Shown here in pieces: positions 34,901 through 44,653 of a DNA stretch of 54,679 nt (within the stretch, counting starts at the first letter, position 1; the number at the start of each line of letters is the position of its first letter). Position numbers and translations under genes: made by a program. Under the pieces are notes generated by a model, which saw only the letters and a list, made by a program, of their open reading frames with translations, did not search any database and was not told the DNA's origin. The DNA comes from Acidobacteriaceae bacterium (GTDB taxonomy: Bacteria > Acidobacteriota > Terriglobia > Terriglobales > Acidobacteriaceae). The stretch spans positions 1-54,679 of the forward strand of contig DAIDGW010000028.1 of the NCBI GenBank assembly GCA_027452245.1. The letters are read 5' to 3'.

Positions 34901-36525
34901 TCTTCGCGGATCGGATCGATGGGAGGATTCGTAACCTGCGCGAAGAGCTGTTTGAAATAGTTGAACAGCGGCTGCGGACGATCCGACAAGCACGCCAGCG
35001 GCGTATCGGTTCCCATCGATCCGACCGGCTCTTCGCCTTTGGCGGCCATGGGGCCGAGAATCATCTTCAGGTCTTCATCGCTATAGCCGAATGCGCGCTG
35101 CCGCCGGAGAAGCGTCTCGCGATCGGGATGATGCATGCGCGCGGGCTCGGGAATCTGATCCAGCGTGATCTGATTCTCTTCGATCCACTGGGCATAAGGC
35201 TGGCGCGCAGCCAGCTTCTGCTTGATCTCCTTATCGGAAACGATCCGGCCCTCGACCGTATCGACCAGAAACATCTTCCCCGGCTGAAGCCGTCCCTTCG
35301 TCTTAATCTGCTCGGCGGGAATATCGAGCACGCCCGCTTCCGATGCCATCACAACCAGATCGTCGTTTGTAACAACATACCGTCCGGGACGCAGTCCATT
35401 GCGGTCAAGCGTGGCGCCAATCACCCGTCCATCGGTGAAAGCAATCGCCGCCGGCCCGTCCCAAGGCTCCATGATCGACGCGTGATATTCGTAGAACGCG
35501 CGCTTCTCCGGCTTCATGTGCGGATTGGCGGCCCAGGCCTCCGGGATCAGCATCGCCATTACATGCGGCAGGCTGCGTCCGCCTTGCAACAGCAATTCGA
35601 CAACGTTGTCAAAGTTTGCGGAATCGCTGCCATCGGGCGCGATGATCGGGAACAGTTTCTTGATGTCCTCTCCGAATAGCGGAGATTCCAGCAGAGACTG
35701 GCGGGCGTACATCCAATTCACATTCCCGCGCAGAGTGTTGATCTCGCCATTGTGTGCGACGTAACGGTAAGGATGCGCGCGCTGCCAACTGGGAAACGTG
35801 TTGGTCGAGAACCGCTGATGCACAAGGCACAACGCGCTGGTCACATCCGGGTCGGAGAGTTCTCGGTAGAAATTCGCAATTTGCGGCGCGAGCAGAAGTC
35901 CCTTGTAAACCATCGTTCGGCAGGAAAGCGATGCAATATAAAACGTTTCTGCATCTTCCATTCCCGATTCGCGGACTTCGTTTTCCGCGCGCTTGCGCAC
36001 GACGTAAAGCTTGCGCTCGAAGGCATCTTCATCCATTCCCTCGGGACACGCGATGAAAATCTGCTGCATATAAGGTTGGGAGCCGCGCGCCACCCGCCCA
36101 ATCGCCGCGGGAAAGGTCGGTGTATCGCGCCAGCCCAGCACCCTCAGGCCCTCTTCGCGCACGATCCGCTCGAAAATTCCTTCGCATTGCAGCCGCGGAT
36201 GCTTCTCGACCGGCAGGAAAGTCATGCCGGCCGCGTACTTGCCTGCAGCGGGAAGGCTAAAGCCGATAGCCGCGCACTCCCTCGCAAAAAACCTGTGCGG
36301 AATTTGAATCAGGATGCCGGCGCCGTCGCCGGTCTCGGAATCGCAGCCACAGGCGCCCCGGTGCGCCAGATTGAGAAGAACCTGAATTCCTTTGGCAATG
36401 ATGTCGTGACTTTTTTCCCCGCGAACGCTGGCTACAAAGCCGATGCCGCAGGCGTCATGCTCCTGCGCCGGATGGTAGAGTCCTTGGACAGGCGGCAGTC
36501 CGCGAGTTGAGTCCGATGATGTCAA
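31936..36525 (-). CDS. gltB: Glutamate synthase large (alpha) subunit
   Basis: Transfers glutamine amide nitrogen to 2-oxoglutarate, giving two glutamates. 1529 residues, the usual length. N-terminal class II amidotransferase: nucleophile Cys in [15 protein letters not shown], so the first residues are probably removed as a propeptide. The central FMN/synthase domain carries the [3Fe-4S] motif C-x5-C-x4-C in [30 protein letters not shown] and [15 protein letters not shown]. The C-terminal beta-helix GXGXG repeats follow ([37 protein letters not shown]). The start is TTG at 36523-36525; no ATG is available. A LysR gene lies divergently upstream. Confidence 0.97.
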   Translation of the reverse strand: MTSSDSTRGLPPVQGLYHPAQEHDACGIGFVASVRGEKSHDIIAKGIQVLLNLAHRGACGCDSETGDGAGILIQIPHRFFARECAAIGFSLPAAGKYAAGMTFLPVEKHPRLQCEGIFERIVREEGLRVLGWRDTPTFPAAIGRVARGSQPYMQQIFIACPEGMDEDAFERKLYVVRKRAENEVRESGMEDAETFYIASLSCRTMVYKGLLLAPQIANFYRELSDPDVTSALCLVHQRFSTNTFPSWQRAHPYRYVAHNGEINTLRGNVNWMYARQSLLESPLFGEDIKKLFPIIAPDGSDSANFDNVVELLLQGGRSLPHVMAMLIPEAWAANPHMKPEKRAFYEYHASIMEPWDGPAAIAFTDGRVIGATLDRNGLRPGRYVVTNDDLVVMASEAGVLDIPAEQIKTKGRLQPGKMFLVDTVEGRIVSDKEIKQKLAARQPYAQWIEENQITLDQIPEPARMHHPDRETLLRRQRAFGYSDEDLKMILGPMAAKGEEPVGSMGTDTPLACLSDRPQPLFNYFKQLFAQVTNPPIDPIREEMVMSLFSYIGCERNILSEAAENCHILRLPHPLLTNRDLEKLRRVSNRDLLATTLSTLFRVVEGEAGLRRALHELCLRASQAVTAGYTLLILSDRGVDKDYAPIPSLLALAAVHNLLVREETRTQVALITESGEPREVMHFALLCGYGASAINPYLALETVENLAWRGELSGSITPEIATRQFIRAVNKGLLKTFSKMGISTLQSYQGAQVFEAIGLNKELIDAYFSGTTSRLEGVGLEVLCREAQVKHEYAFAPLSESETELTVGGNYHQRTNGEYHLLNPLTMSKLQQAVRQENFKTFEEYTALIDKQSSQLATLRGLMKLKISASPVSIEEVESAQEIVKRFTTGAMSFGSISKEAHETLAIAMNRIGGKSNTGEGGEDEERFQRDGNGDLRRSAVKQVASARFGVTANYLVNADELQIKMAQGAKPGEGGQLPGHKVDEVIARLRHSIPGVGLISPPPHHDIYSIEDLAQLIYDLKNVNPKARIAVKLVAEIGVGTVAAGVAKAHADVVLISGDNGGTGASPLSSIKHAGVPWELGLAETQQVLLLNDLRSRIRVQTDGKLQTGRDVVIAALLGAEEFGFATTPLIAMGCVMMRKCHLNTCSVGIATQDPALRKKFQGQPEHVINFFFFIAEQVRQYMAQLGFRTVDEMVGRTDMLEADAAIDHWKARGIDLSSLLYTPPVPSRVARRCMHAQDHGLEQALDHRLIAQVSGTLETLAPVEIELPIRNVHRSVGSMLSGQIARRCGSAGLPDDTVRVGFTGSAGQSFGAFLAKGVTLTLEGEANDYLGKGLSGGKIVVFPPRNSIFSPEENILIGNVALYGATSGEAFLNGMAGERFAVRNSGATAVVEGVGDHGCEYMTRGLVVVLGSCGRNFAAGMSGGMAYVFDERLDFSEKRCNLASVDLEPVIEPHDVQTLRALISRHYELTRSPRAQKVLRNWHEMLPRFIKVFPHEFKRVMKVSRSPRPYIPGNELGVIAQAQQVQHG

Positions 36526-36660
36526 AGCAGGCTGTTTTTCCTGTCGTTGCGTATAGGACTTCCGAAGTTGGATATCCCAGGGTCATCCGCATCATCAAGT
36601 GGAGCGGTGCGAGATCGGTGCTCTCTTTAATACTGTGAGATTCGCCGCAAGTACAATTCA

Positions 36661-36688
36661 GAATTTTGATCAGCCGGATGCAAATTTC
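36661..36688. promoter_or_regulatory. Candidate LysR-type operator between gltB and its divergent regulator
   Basis: GAATTTTG and CAAATTTC form an interrupted inverted repeat with 12 bases between arms, one mismatch, in the 243-base divergent region between gltB and the LysR gene. The arm type and place fit the dyads bound by LysR proteins. The match to the T-N11-A core is imperfect. Confidence 0.4.
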
Positions 36689-36746
36689 AGGAATGGATTA
36701 AGCATGCACACCACGCAGAATTTACGCGGTCTTCCTTATCGTCCGC

Positions 36747-36752
36747 TATAAT
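36747..36752 (+). promoter_or_regulatory. -10 box of the LysR-type gene
   Basis: TATAAT, exact sigma-70 consensus, 16 bases before the ATG at 36769, so the message would be nearly leaderless or have a very short leader. No convincing -35 hexamer is seen at 17 bases upstream. Confidence 0.45.
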
Positions 36753-36768
36753 CCTCGCATTCACGACA

Positions 36769-37674
36769 ATGGACTTCGATCAGCTCATCACCTTTCTGGA
36801 AGTGGCCAGGCAGAGCAGCTTCTCTCGCGCTGGCGAGAAAGTGTTTCGTTCGCAATCTGCAGTCAGCGCGCAGATCCGGCAACTCGAGCAGGAATATGGC
36901 GACCGGTTGCTCGACCGCTCCGGCAAGACCGTGAAGCTCACGCCCGCAGGACAGGTTTTCTACGATTATGCGCAGCGCCTGAAGAACCTGCGGGACGAAT
37001 CGCTGATGGCCGTCGCCGACCATAGCGGCACCCCGCGCGGAACGTTGAAGGTCGGAGCCAACGAGGCGACTTGCCTGTATGTTTTGCCCGAAGTTTTTGC
37101 CGAGTATTGCCGGCGCTATCCGCAGGTGCAAATCAATATCTACCGCAACTTCAGCTACAAAATCACTGAGAAACTCGAAAACGGAGCGGTCGATGTCGCG
37201 GTGCTTACGCTGCCGGTGCAGAATCCCAGCCTGAAAATCTATCCCATTTTTCGCGACCGGCTCATGCTGATGGTCCATCCGAAAAGCCCGCTGGCAAAAC
37301 ACAAGACGGTCGCCGTTCGCGACATCGTCAAGCAACCGTTGCTGTTTCCCAAGACCGGCCACACTCGCCGAATCCTCGATAAGCTATTCCGCCCGTTCAG
37401 TTCGGAATTGCAGATTCGCATGGAACTCCCCAGCATCGGCATGATCAAGAGTTTTGTCGCCGCCAACCTGGGTGCCTCGCTCATCAGCGCGTCGTTCGCG
37501 CGCGACGAAGTCGAATCCGGCCGCGTCAAACTTGTCGACATTGAAGACGCAGACCTGTTTCGCGAACTCGGACTCGCCTACCGTCGCGACCGCACCCTTT
37601 CGGTCGCCACAACCGCCTTCATCAATCTCTTACGGCAAATGTCTGACAACGCAAAGAAAGCGGAAAGCGCGTAA
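36769..37674 (+). CDS. LysR-family transcriptional regulator, divergent from gltB
   Basis: 301 residues. N-terminal winged helix: LITFLEVARQSSFSRAGEKVFRSQSAVSAQIRQLEQEYGDRLLDRSG, the standard LysR segment, followed by the linker helix and an effector-binding domain beginning GTLKVGANEATCLYVLPEVFAEYCRRYP. The ending LAYRRDRTLSVATTAFINLL is typical. Divergent arrangement with gltB mirrors GltC-gltAB in Bacillus subtilis, so control of glutamate synthase is a reasonable inference; the effector-binding domain also resembles CysL/CbbR types, so other targets are possible. ATG start with a -10 box just upstream. Confidence 0.9.
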   Translation: MDFDQLITFLEVARQSSFSRAGEKVFRSQSAVSAQIRQLEQEYGDRLLDRSGKTVKLTPAGQVFYDYAQRLKNLRDESLMAVADHSGTPRGTLKVGANEATCLYVLPEVFAEYCRRYPQVQINIYRNFSYKITEKLENGAVDVAVLTLPVQNPSLKIYPIFRDRLMLMVHPKSPLAKHKTVAVRDIVKQPLLFPKTGHTRRILDKLFRPFSSELQIRMELPSIGMIKSFVAANLGASLISASFARDEVESGRVKLVDIEDADLFRELGLAYRRDRTLSVATTAFINLLRQMSDNAKKAESA

Positions 37675-37788
37675 CTCGCCCCAGCGGCAATCCGAATTCC
37701 GCCTTGGTCAACCGCCGCCGGTTAGTGATACCCTTCCCTGTTTGCAATTCATAACTCCACTGCCCAGTGTCGTTTGCGAGGTGGCAAT

Positions 37789-40700
37789 TTGAAGCGCGTT
37801 CCTGCCCTTTCCTTCCTTTGCTCTGTAGCCCTTTTCTCTCTGTCAGCCGCGGTTGCTCAAACCCAGAGCGCACCCTCGGACCCCTATAAGCCGACTCTCG
37901 ATCGCCTGGAGTCTGTCTTGCAGCAACCCGAGGCCGACTGGCGATTCCACGCCGATGTTCCTCATCCTGAAGACCCGCGCGTCAGCGATGCGGATTGGCA
38001 AACCTTCCAGGTGAAAAATGTTTCCGGACCCGGCGGAGAGAATGCGAACGAAGAGCACTGGAAGGGGACGCGCGATTTCCGCCGCTGGATCGTCATTCCC
38101 GAAAAGATCAACGGCTACGCAACTCAGGGTTCGAAAGTCATGCTCGATCTGCGCTTCGGCAGCCCCGACACGCTCATGATCACCGTCTTCTCCAATGGCG
38201 CGATTCTGTATCGCGGCGATGACGACGACATTCTGCCCATCATGCTCACCGACAATGCGCAACCCGGCCAGAAGTTTCTCCTGGCCGCGCGCGTGGTTCC
38301 CACCGACGATGAGCAGGTCGAATTCTTCCACAGCATGTTGCAGATCCAACCACCTGCAAGCCGGCCCGACCCCTCGTTGCTGCGCATGGAAATTCTGGCG
38401 GCTCGCCCGCTCATCGCCGCTTACGCCGATGGAAAGGAACAGCGCGAGCAGGAACTCGATGCGGCGGTGAAAGCCATCGACTTCTCTCCGCTCGACAAAG
38501 GCGATCAGGTGGGATTCGATGCGTCCTTGCAGAATGCCCACGCGAAGCTCGAAGGGCTCAAACCGTGGCTGCAGCAATTCACCATCCGCGCCGTGGGCAA
38601 CTCGCATATCGACATGGCGTGGCTCTGGCCCTGGACCGAAACCGTTGAAGTCGTCCGCAACACCTTTCAGAGTGTGCTCGACCTGATGCGCGAATATCCC
38701 GACTTCAAATTCACCATGTCGTCGGCGCGAACCTACGAATGGATGCAGGAAAAGTATCCCGACCTCTTCGCGCAAATTCAGCAACGGGTAAAAGAAGGCC
38801 GCTGGGAAGTGATCGGCGGCATGTGGGTTGAACCGGACCTCAACATGCCGGCCGGTGAGTCTCTGGTCCGCCAGATTCTGGTGGGCAAACAGTATTTCCA
38901 GAAAACTTTCGGCGTCGACGTCAGGATCGGCTGGAACCCAGACTCGTTCGGCTACAACTGGCAACTGCCGCAAATCTACAAGAAGTCCGGCATGGACTAT
39001 TTCGTGACCCAGAAACTTCTCTGGGCGCACGAATTCACCACCTTCCCCTACAAACTTTTCTGGTGGCAGTCGCCGGATGGCAGCAAGCTGCTCACGTATT
39101 TCCCCCACGACTACGCCGGAGGCATCGACGCCGAAAGCCTGGGCAAAGATCTTTCCATCTGGATGCCATCCATCTACGGTCCAAAATTGACCGGCTCGCC
39201 GGAGATGATGCACCTCTACGGCGTCGGCGATCACGGCGGCGGCCCAACCCGCGTGATGCTCGACAATGCCGTCCAGCTGCAGCAACCCGCCACCGTCTTT
39301 CCCAAACTCGAGTTCAGTTTCGCCCGTGACTTCTTCAACGATCTCGAAAAGAAACTGCCCAGCATGCAGGTTCCTACCTGGGACGGCGAACTCTATTTCC
39401 AATATCACCGTGGCGTGTTCACCACTCAATCCGAAACCAAGCGGCGCATTCGCCACGCCGAAGAATCCATGCTGAATGCCGAAAAATTCGCTTCGTTCGC
39501 CACATTATTCGGCCGTCCGTATCCCCAGGACGAAATGGAATCAGCCTGGAAGAAACTGCTCTTCGATCACTTCCACGACATCATGCCCGGTTCGGGGATC
39601 GCGGTGAATTACCTCGACGCCAGGCGCAATCTGGAAAATGTGGAGCGCATGGCCGGACAGGTTTCTCACGGCGCACTCGCTGAAATCAACGCTCACATCA
39701 ATACCGAGGGAAACGGCGTCCCGCTGGTGATTTTCAATACCATGTCGTGGCCGCGCAGCGAAGTGATTGAAGCCGAGGCACAATTGCCCAGCCCGGTTTC
39801 CGCCATTGAAGTTGTCGATTCCAGGGGCAAGCCCGCCGCATCGCAGCTGCTCTCCATCGACAAAGAGACCCATCGTGTGCGCTTCCTGCTGCAGGCCAGC
39901 GCTCCGGCCATGGGATATCAAACCTACTTCGTGCGCGCGGCAACAAGGCAGCCCAGCGTCCACTCCACGCTGAAAGCAACCGCAGATTCGCTTGAAAACG
40001 AATTTGTCCGGATGAAGATCGATCCAAAGAATGGATGCGTGACCAGCCTGTTCGACAAGCGCAGCTCCACCGAATCGCTTGCTCCGGCGGAAACCGATAC
40101 CGGCGGGCCGAAGAATTTCACCTGCGGCAACCTGCTGCAGACATTCGTCGACAAGCCCAAGCGCTGGGACGCATGGAACATCGATGCCGACTTCGAAAAG
40201 CAGCATTGGGATCTGCTTCAGGCCGACGAAGTCAAGCTCGTGGAAAGCGGCCCGCTGCGAGCCGTGATCCGCGTCAAGAACCATTTCCAGAATTCCACCT
40301 TCGTTCGCGACATCACCGTCTATGAAGGAGTGCCGCGAGTCGACGTGAAAATGCAGGCCGAATGGCATGAAAAACATATCTTGCTCAAGGTCGCGTTCCC
40401 AGTCAGCGCGCGGAGCACAAAAGCGACGTATGAAATTCCCTACGGCTCCGTCCAACGTCCTACGACCCGTAACACTCCCGCCGAGCAGGCGCAATTTGAG
40501 GTTCCGGCGCTGCGCTGGGCCGACATCTCCGATGCCACTCACGGCTTCAGCCTGTTGAACAACTCAAAATATGGTTACGACGGCAAAGGCAACGTTCTGC
40601 GGCTGTCGCTGCTGCGTTCCCCGGAATGGCCCGATCCCCACGCCGATGAAGGCCATCACGAGTTCATCTATTCCATGTATCCCCACGGCGGCGATTGGAA

Positions 40701-41067
40701 ACAGGCCTTCACAGTCCGCCAGGGTTACGACCTGAACTACGGGCTCGTCGCGGTCCCAGCCGGAAAACATGAAGGATCGTTGCCGCCCGAGCACTCATTC
40801 GTAACTACTCCCGCGGACAACATCGTCATCACTGCCGTGAAGAAATCCGAGGACGACAATTCCCTCATTTTGCGCTATTACGAGTGGGCGGGAAAAGATT
40901 CGCAGGTCAAGCTGCAGCTTCCTCCCGGTGCGGCTTCGGCTGCCGAAACCAATCTGATGGAAAAGCGAACAGCCGGCGTTCCGGTCGAGAACAACACAAT
41001 CACGCTGCACACCACGCCATATGAAATCAAAACTGTTGACGTTCAATTCTCTCCGGCCGGGCATTGA
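37789..41067 (+). CDS. Exported alpha-mannosidase, glycoside hydrolase family 38
   Basis: 1092 residues. A signal peptide is visible (VPALSFLCSVALFSLSAAVAQ). Catalytic GH38 domain: zinc ligands His and Asp in VGNSHIDMAWLWPW, nucleophile Asp in IGWNPDSFGYNWQLPQ, a further His in GVGDHGGGPT. The middle helical and C-terminal beta-sandwich domains follow. The enzyme should trim alpha-mannosides outside the cytoplasm. The start is TTG at 37789, seven bases after GAGG, which places the Lys-Arg residues directly before the hydrophobic core; an upstream TTG at 37774 is the alternative. A ROK-family kinase gene starts within three bases of its stop. Confidence 0.92.
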   Translation: MKRVPALSFLCSVALFSLSAAVAQTQSAPSDPYKPTLDRLESVLQQPEADWRFHADVPHPEDPRVSDADWQTFQVKNVSGPGGENANEEHWKGTRDFRRWIVIPEKINGYATQGSKVMLDLRFGSPDTLMITVFSNGAILYRGDDDDILPIMLTDNAQPGQKFLLAARVVPTDDEQVEFFHSMLQIQPPASRPDPSLLRMEILAARPLIAAYADGKEQREQELDAAVKAIDFSPLDKGDQVGFDASLQNAHAKLEGLKPWLQQFTIRAVGNSHIDMAWLWPWTETVEVVRNTFQSVLDLMREYPDFKFTMSSARTYEWMQEKYPDLFAQIQQRVKEGRWEVIGGMWVEPDLNMPAGESLVRQILVGKQYFQKTFGVDVRIGWNPDSFGYNWQLPQIYKKSGMDYFVTQKLLWAHEFTTFPYKLFWWQSPDGSKLLTYFPHDYAGGIDAESLGKDLSIWMPSIYGPKLTGSPEMMHLYGVGDHGGGPTRVMLDNAVQLQQPATVFPKLEFSFARDFFNDLEKKLPSMQVPTWDGELYFQYHRGVFTTQSETKRRIRHAEESMLNAEKFASFATLFGRPYPQDEMESAWKKLLFDHFHDIMPGSGIAVNYLDARRNLENVERMAGQVSHGALAEINAHINTEGNGVPLVIFNTMSWPRSEVIEAEAQLPSPVSAIEVVDSRGKPAASQLLSIDKETHRVRFLLQASAPAMGYQTYFVRAATRQPSVHSTLKATADSLENEFVRMKIDPKNGCVTSLFDKRSSTESLAPAETDTGGPKNFTCGNLLQTFVDKPKRWDAWNIDADFEKQHWDLLQADEVKLVESGPLRAVIRVKNHFQNSTFVRDITVYEGVPRVDVKMQAEWHEKHILLKVAFPVSARSTKATYEIPYGSVQRPTTRNTPAEQAQFEVPALRWADISDATHGFSLLNNSKYGYDGKGNVLRLSLLRSPEWPDPHADEGHHEFIYSMYPHGGDWKQAFTVRQGYDLNYGLVAVPAGKHEGSLPPEHSFVTTPADNIVITAVKKSEDDNSLILRYYEWAGKDSQVKLQLPPGAASAAETNLMEKRTAGVPVENNTITLHTTPYEIKTVDVQFSPAGH

Positions 41068-41069
41068 TC

Positions 41070-42047
41070 GTGAGCGGGACGAGGCACAACGCGGCCGTGA
41101 TCGGCGTCGATATCGGTGGCACTAAGGTTGCTGTCGGCCTCGTCAATACCGCCGGCCAAATCCTCGCTCAGCTGCGCGCGCCCATGATCACGCATGCCGG
41201 GCCTGACGCTGCATTCGACGCGGTCGTGAACGCAATCGGAGCATTGCAGAAGCAGCGCGGCCAACCGGAGGAAATCCGTGGTATCGGCATCTGCGCCCCC
41301 GGCCCGCTCGATCCGCGATCGGGAGTCGTGCTCAATCCGCCCAACCTTCCCTGCTGGCGGAATTTTCCTCTCGCCGAACGTGCAGCCCAGGCCTACAAAA
41401 TTCCTGTCCGCGTCGACAACGATGCCAACGCTGCCGCTCTTGCCGAAACCAAATGGGGAGCGGCCCGCGGATATCGCTATGTTTTCTATGCCACCATCGG
41501 CACCGGCATCGGAACCGGCATCGTTCTCGACGGCCAGATCTACCATGGAAACACCGGCTCGGCCGGCGAAGGCGGACACGTCACCATCGACTACAACGGC
41601 CCGCGCTGTGCCTGCGGTAAACGCGGATGCATCGAGGCCCTCGCCGCCGGACCCGCAATCGCTTCCAGGGCCCGCACCACAATCGCAAACAGCCGCTCTC
41701 AGACCTCCGCGATTCTCGATCTTGCCAATGGAAAAATTGAGTCAGTCACCAGCGAAATGGTAGGCCAAGCCTTCGCGGCGGGAGATCCTCTCGCGCGCGA
41801 GATCCTTCAGGAGACCGCCGATCTTCTGGCTATCTGGATGGGAAACATCATCGACGTTCTTGATCCTGATGTAATCGTAGTTGGCGGCGGCGTGGCGGCG
41901 ATGTTAAACCCGTTTTTCGCGGGCATCCACGAAAAGCTCCCGGCGTGGAGCGTCAATCCGCGCAGCGCAGAGATTCCGCTCGTCCTCGCGCACTACGGAG
42001 CCGATGCCGGTATTGCCGGCGGCGCCGCACTCTGCACTGGGAGTTGA
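41070..42047 (+). CDS. ROK-family sugar kinase (glucokinase-like)
   Basis: 325 residues. N-terminal phosphate-binding loop VIGVDIGGTKVAVGLV, catalytic Asp region IPVRVDNDANAAALAE, and the zinc-binding ROK motif CACGKRGCIEAL with a His upstream (GEGGHVTIDYNGP). The whole set predicts an ATP-dependent hexokinase for glucose, mannose or an N-acetyl sugar; being next to an alpha-mannosidase makes mannose a fair guess, not shown. The GTG at 41070 is just past the mannosidase stop; a TTG at 41064 overlapping that stop is possible. One base separates its end from the convergent korC gene. Confidence 0.92.
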   Translation: MSGTRHNAAVIGVDIGGTKVAVGLVNTAGQILAQLRAPMITHAGPDAAFDAVVNAIGALQKQRGQPEEIRGIGICAPGPLDPRSGVVLNPPNLPCWRNFPLAERAAQAYKIPVRVDNDANAAALAETKWGAARGYRYVFYATIGTGIGTGIVLDGQIYHGNTGSAGEGGHVTIDYNGPRCACGKRGCIEALAAGPAIASRARTTIANSRSQTSAILDLANGKIESVTSEMVGQAFAAGDPLAREILQETADLLAIWMGNIIDVLDPDVIVVGGGVAAMLNPFFAGIHEKLPAWSVNPRSAEIPLVLAHYGADAGIAGGAALCTGS

Positions 42048-42048
42048 C

Positions 42049-42642
42049 CTACTCTTCCACCACCGCTGCCGCTTCGAATCCCCTCAACTCGGGCGAGTTG
42101 ATCAGAACGCCATTTCCGTACTCCAGCCCTTTCTCAAATGCCTTGAGATTGAGTTCCCGGAAGTTGGCCGGCACCGAATCGGCCACGGCATCGCGAACCG
42201 CCTCGGGCGTCAGCAAGTGCGTGATTGCCGTGAAGAATCCCACCATCACGGAATTGAGCACCATGCGCTTGCCCAGCTCTTCGGCGAAGCGCGTCGCCGG
42301 TATGCTGAAGACTTTGATCCCTTCCTTAATGTGCGAAACCCGCACCAGGTCCTGCTCCACAATCAGCGTCCCGCCGTCTTTCAACTCCGGTCCGAATTTG
42401 TTATAGGCCTCCTGCGAAATCACCACCAATATGTCGGGACGCGTCACATATGGATAAAGTACGGGTGAGTCGGAAAGAACAAGTTGTGCGCTGCACGCTC
42501 CGCCGCGCGCCTCCGGACCGAAATTCTGCGTCATCGTGGCAAACGCACCCTGGTAAATCGACGCCGCCTTCCCGAGGACGATGGCCGACAAGATCACTCC
42601 CTGCCCGCCGAATCCCGCGATACGAATCTCACTTAGCTGCAT
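42049..42642 (-). CDS. korC: 2-oxoacid:ferredoxin oxidoreductase subunit gamma
   Basis: 197 residues. The N-terminus QLSEIRIAGFGGQGVILSAIVLGKAA is the family signature for the gamma domain, and TQNFGPEARGGACSAQLVLSD is the second conserved block. It completes the four-subunit enzyme with KorA, KorB and KorD. The ATG at 42640-42642 is 5 bases after GGGGAG; an upstream in-frame GTG is less likely. It overlaps korB by 10 bases, so translational coupling is expected. Convergent with the ROK kinase gene, one base apart. Confidence 0.93.
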   Translation of the reverse strand: MQLSEIRIAGFGGQGVILSAIVLGKAASIYQGAFATMTQNFGPEARGGACSAQLVLSDSPVLYPYVTRPDILVVISQEAYNKFGPELKDGGTLIVEQDLVRVSHIKEGIKVFSIPATRFAEELGKRMVLNSVMVGFFTAITHLLTPEAVRDAVADSVPANFRELNLKAFEKGLEYGNGVLINSPELRGFEAAAVVEE

Positions 42643-43499
42643 ACCATCTCCCCGCACTCGACGTAGCGATCGCCCAGCGCCTCGACGTACTGCCCCCGCA
42701 TCATCGCCTCGTAGTCCGGCCGATCGCGATCCACAAACTTTCCGACAACGATCTCTCCATTCAGCGTCAGCCCGACCTCGTTCGTCGGCGCTCCGTGACG
42801 CGTCTTGCTCTTCTCTTTGTAGTACTTCATCGTGTCGAGCCCGTCGCCCATCTTGTTGCGCCGTTGATACAGCGTCGGACAGGGCGAAATCACTTCGATA
42901 AACGAAAACCCTTTCTTGCTGAAAGCCTCGCTCATCGAGCGGGCCAACTGGCGCACGTGGAACGTCGTCCAGCGCGCGATGTACACCGCACCCGCCGCCT
43001 CCACCAGATGCGGCAGGTTGAACGCCGGCTCAAACGTCCCATAAGGATTCGTCGACGTCGTCGCGTGCCCCGGGGTTGTGGGAGCCGTCTGGCCTCCCGT
43101 CATCGCATAGATCAGGTTGTTCACGCAGATGACTTTCAGATCGATGTTGCGCCGCGCCGCATGAATCAGGTGGTTTCCCCCGATCGCGGCCAGATCCCCG
43201 TCGCCCGAGTAAACCACCACATTCAATTTTGGATTCGCCAACTTCAATCCCGTGGCAAACGGGATCGCCCGGCCATGCGTGGTGTGGAAAGAATCAAGCT
43301 TCACATATCCCGCCACCCGCCCGGTGCAGCCAATCCCCGAAACCAGAGCGAGCGATTGCAGGTCGATTTTCGATTCGATCAGCGCCCGCGCAAAGCAGTT
43401 GACGGTGGTTCCAATGCCGCATCCCGGGCACCAGATGTGCGGCATGCGGTCGCTGCGTAAAAACGGTTCTACGGGATTCACAGTTTCATCTACCGGCAT
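42633..43499 (-). CDS. korB: 2-oxoacid:ferredoxin oxidoreductase subunit beta (TPP-binding)
   Basis: 288 residues. Thiamine-diphosphate-binding subunit with HIWCPGCGIGT (conserved Cys-Pro-Gly-Cys motif), YSGDGDLAAIGGNHLIHAARRN (the GDG motif of the Mg/TPP site) and VICVNNLIYAMTGGQTAPTT. The substrate is a 2-oxoacid, probably 2-oxoglutarate, from subunit architecture. The ATG start overlaps the korA stop by 10 bases. Gene order korD-korA-korB-korC fits the KOR/VOR type. Confidence 0.94.
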   Translation of the reverse strand: MPVDETVNPVEPFLRSDRMPHIWCPGCGIGTTVNCFARALIESKIDLQSLALVSGIGCTGRVAGYVKLDSFHTTHGRAIPFATGLKLANPKLNVVVYSGDGDLAAIGGNHLIHAARRNIDLKVICVNNLIYAMTGGQTAPTTPGHATTSTNPYGTFEPAFNLPHLVEAAGAVYIARWTTFHVRQLARSMSEAFSKKGFSFIEVISPCPTLYQRRNKMGDGLDTMKYYKEKSKTRHGAPTNEVGLTLNGEIVVGKFVDRDRPDYEAMMRGQYVEALGDRYVECGEMVCS

Positions 43500-44653
43500 T
43501 GATTGGCCTCTTCAATCACCCTGAGGATCTCTTGCGGATCGTGTACTCCGCCGCCCGCGTGCGACACGGCAAATGTCTTTGCCTGGCCTCCAGCGGCGCG
43601 CTCAACTTCCCGCACCATCTGTCCAAGGTTCAGTTCCGGAACAACCAGCGCCTTTACGCGGGAAGCAACTTCTTTGATTTTGTTTTCCGGGAAGGGCCAG
43701 GCCGTGATCAGCCGCAGCTTGCCCACCTTCACGCCCCGCTGCCGTGCCAGGTCAACGGCGCGCTGCGCAACCCGCGAGGTGATCCCGTAAGAAACCACCG
43801 CCACCTCGGCATCCCCAAGATGTTCCTCTTCGAACATGGCGATCCGGTCGGTCGCGGCCCGAACCTTGCTCTGCAGCCGCCGCACCAGTTTGTCTTGCGT
43901 CTGCGGCGTCATATTCGGATATCCGCGCTCGTCGTGCGTCAATCCCGTTACATGGAAGTTGTATCCTTCCCCCGCATGTGCCATCTCCGGAACAGGATTT
44001 CCGTTCGTCTGATACGGCAGATACTCTTTCGTGGATTTGTGCGTATGCTTCCGCGGTACGACCTCGATCTCGTCCGCCGCCGGAATTACAACTTTTTCCG
44101 TCATGTGGCCGACCACCTCATCCATCATGAACATGACGGGTACGCGGAATTCTTCCGCCAGATTGAATGCCTTGATGGTTAGATCGAAGCACTCCTGCGG
44201 AGAATTGGGGCACAGTGCGATCACTTCATAATCCCCGTGCGATCCCCAGCGCGCCTGCATCATGTCGGCCTGCGCCGGGAGGGTAGGCAATCCGGTCGAC
44301 GGCCCGCCGCGTTGCACGTTCACAAAGACACAGGGCGTCTCTGTCATCGCCGCATACCCGATGTGCTCCATCATCAGCGAGAAGCCCGGGCCTGAGGTCA
44401 CCGTGAACGCCTTGGCTCCGCCCCACACCGCGCCTTGCAGCGCGATCGAAGCGGCTAATTCATCTTCCATCTGGATGAATGTCCCCCCTACCGTCGGCAC
44501 GCGGGACGCGAATCGTTCCACCACCTCGGTCGAGGGAGTAATGGGATATCCGGCGGCAAACCGCGCACCGGCCGCCAGCGCCCCTTCGCAGCAGGCATGA
44601 TCGCCATCGATGAAATGCACTCCCGTCAGTACTCCGCGAGGATCGGCCTTCAC
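43490..44653 (-). CDS. korA: 2-oxoacid:ferredoxin oxidoreductase subunit alpha
   Basis: 387 residues. Pyrimidine-binding and C-terminal domains: INGDHA-like start GVHFIDGDHACCEGALAAGARFAAGYPITPSTEVVE, then TSGPGFSLMMEHIGYAAMTETPCVFVNVQRGGPSTGLPT, the conserved GPSTG segment. It makes the alpha2beta2 core with KorB. The GTG start overlaps the korD stop (GTGA) and is preceded by GGAGGTGG nine bases upstream. Enzyme oxidises a 2-oxoacid to acyl-CoA with ferredoxin as acceptor and is oxygen sensitive. Confidence 0.95.
   Translation of the reverse strand: MKADPRGVLTGVHFIDGDHACCEGALAAGARFAAGYPITPSTEVVERFASRVPTVGGTFIQMEDELAASIALQGAVWGGAKAFTVTSGPGFSLMMEHIGYAAMTETPCVFVNVQRGGPSTGLPTLPAQADMMQARWGSHGDYEVIALCPNSPQECFDLTIKAFNLAEEFRVPVMFMMDEVVGHMTEKVVIPAADEIEVVPRKHTHKSTKEYLPYQTNGNPVPEMAHAGEGYNFHVTGLTHDERGYPNMTPQTQDKLVRRLQSKVRAATDRIAMFEEEHLGDAEVAVVSYGITSRVAQRAVDLARQRGVKVGKLRLITAWPFPENKIKEVASRVKALVVPELNLGQMVREVERAAGGQAKTFAVSHAGGGVHDPQEILRVIEEANQCR

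Noticed and set aside
32095..35679. 1194-residue open frame opposite gltB
   Set aside because: Arg/Gln/His-rich, motif-free antisense frame; gltB is unambiguous.
37843..39456. 537-residue open frame opposite the GH38 gene
   Set aside because: Antisense to a catalytic domain with intact zinc-site and nucleophile motifs; no domain of its own.
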